Below are positions 6,315-6,949 of a DNA stretch of 6,949 bases, in pieces. The position numbers and the translations under genes were made by a program. The notes below the pieces were generated by a model that was not told the DNA's origin, searched no databases, and saw nothing but the letters and a program-made list of their open reading frames with translations. This DNA is from Lonsdalea quercina subsp. quercina (GTDB lineage: Bacteria; Pseudomonadota; Gammaproteobacteria; Enterobacterales; Enterobacteriaceae), in NCBI RefSeq assembly GCF_000688655.1, contig NZ_JIBO01000016.1:60254-67202 (forward strand), written 5' to 3'. Position 1 is the stretch's first letter. Every line of letters begins with the position of its first letter.

Positions 6315-6949
6315 TTAGCGTAACAGCAGATAAATCGATTCGTCTCCGCGGATGATATTTAGAGCCAGTACGGTCGGCTTGGCTTCCAGTATCTTGCGCA
6401 ATTGAGCGATGTTTTCCACGCGTTCACGGTTGACGCCGATGATGACGTCCCCTTTCTGCAGCCCAATTTTACTGGCGGCGCTGTCTTTGGCGATGTTGTC
6501 GATGGCTACGCCTTTGCTGCCGTTCTTCAATTGACCGTCGGTTAGCGTGGCGCCCTGCAGGCCAGGAGACAGCGTTTCCGCGTTAGTGGACGCGTTGGCG
6601 CTATTGTCCAGAACAACGGACACTTCTTGCTGTTTGCCGTCGCGAATAAGTCCGATTTTCACGGTTTTACCTGGAGCCGTAGTACCTACTTTGGCTCGCA
6701 GCTCGGCGAAGCTGTTGATCGTCTTACCGTCCAGAGAGACCAGAACGTCGCCGGCTTTGATACCGGCTTTGGCCGCCGCGGATTTCGGCAATACCTCGCT
6801 GACAAATGCGCCGCGCTGCGCATCCACCTTGAAGGCCTTAGCCATTTCAGAGGTCATCTCGCTGCCTTTGATGCCAAGCAGGCCGCGTTTGACTTCCCCG
6901 AACTCCAGCAACTGCTGAGTCAGGTTCTGCGCCATGTTGCTGGGGATGG
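6315..6949 (-). CDS. degQ: DegQ, periplasmic serine protease (C-terminal part)
   Basis: About 210 C-terminal residues are visible and the gene runs off the right edge, so the signal peptide and protease triad are not in the window. The fragment begins with Ile-Pro-Ser-Asn at the end of the protease domain. PDZ1 follows (around KRGLLGIKG through GLIRDGKQQEV), then a Ser/Asn/Ala-rich linker, then PDZ2 (around GVAIDNIAKDSAASKIGLQKGD to the end ESIYLLLR). The two PDZ domains fit DegP or DegQ. Sequence agreement with E. coli DegQ and the position directly before degS favour DegQ, a periplasmic protease-chaperone that acts as an oligomeric cage. A Met at 6935-6933 is internal, not a start. Confidence 0.93.
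   Translation of the reverse strand, partial: IPSNMAQNLTQQLLEFGEVKRGLLGIKGSEMTSEMAKAFKVDAQRGAFVSEVLPKSAAAKAGIKAGDVLVSLDGKTINSFAELRAKVGTTAPGKTVKIGLIRDGKQQEVSVVLDNSANASTNAETLSPGLQGATLTDGQLKNGSKGVAIDNIAKDSAASKIGLQKGDVIIGVNRERVENIAQLRKILEAKPTVLALNIIRGDESIYLLLR

Overview
The window is a housekeeping stretch from an enterobacterial (Enterobacterales) chromosome. Every protein aligns nearly end to end with its E. coli counterpart as I remember it, usually with catalytic residues at the same number (MurA Cys115, MlaF Lys47, MlaD Leu106-Leu107). The gene order, with murA convergent on a degQ-degS pair, differs from E. coli K-12, where those two loci lie far apart. Together with the fairly high GC, this suggests a soft-rot or related lineage (Pectobacteriaceae such as Dickeya or Brenneria, or a neighbouring family). 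That placement is inference, not something the sequence proves.

Layout: at the extreme left, positions 1-17 on the minus strand hold the first five codons of a gene that looks like yrbG (inner-membrane Ca/Na antiporter family). Between it and mlaF is a divergent control region of about 280 bases with candidate promoters for both directions. From 296 to 3396 runs the complete plus-strand mlaFEDCB operon, with gaps of 7, 3 and 12 bases and one 8-base overlap. A hairpin with a U-rich tail closes it. A second plus-strand unit, ibaG-murA (3529-5089), follows with its own weak promoter candidates and a 17-base palindrome between the two genes. A bidirectional terminator (5104-5151) separates it from the minus-strand degQ-degS pair. 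degS (5178-6227) is complete; degQ (6315-6949) is cut by the right edge.

How the genes work together: MlaF, E, D and B form the inner-membrane ABC complex of the Mla pathway, and MlaC is its periplasmic phospholipid shuttle to the outer-membrane MlaA-porin complex. MurA makes the first committed step of peptidoglycan synthesis. DegS senses unfolded outer-membrane porins and starts the sigma-E cascade, and DegQ is a periplasmic quality-control protease. The window is therefore centred on envelope building and envelope stress. IbaG, a BolA-family protein, is the outlier.

I found no undescribed system. The items most worth checking are small: a palindrome at the ibaG-murA junction, an Arg in place of the E. 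coli DegS His198 next to the active site, a GC-rich hairpin between degQ and degS, and the regulatory layout of the divergent intergenic region.
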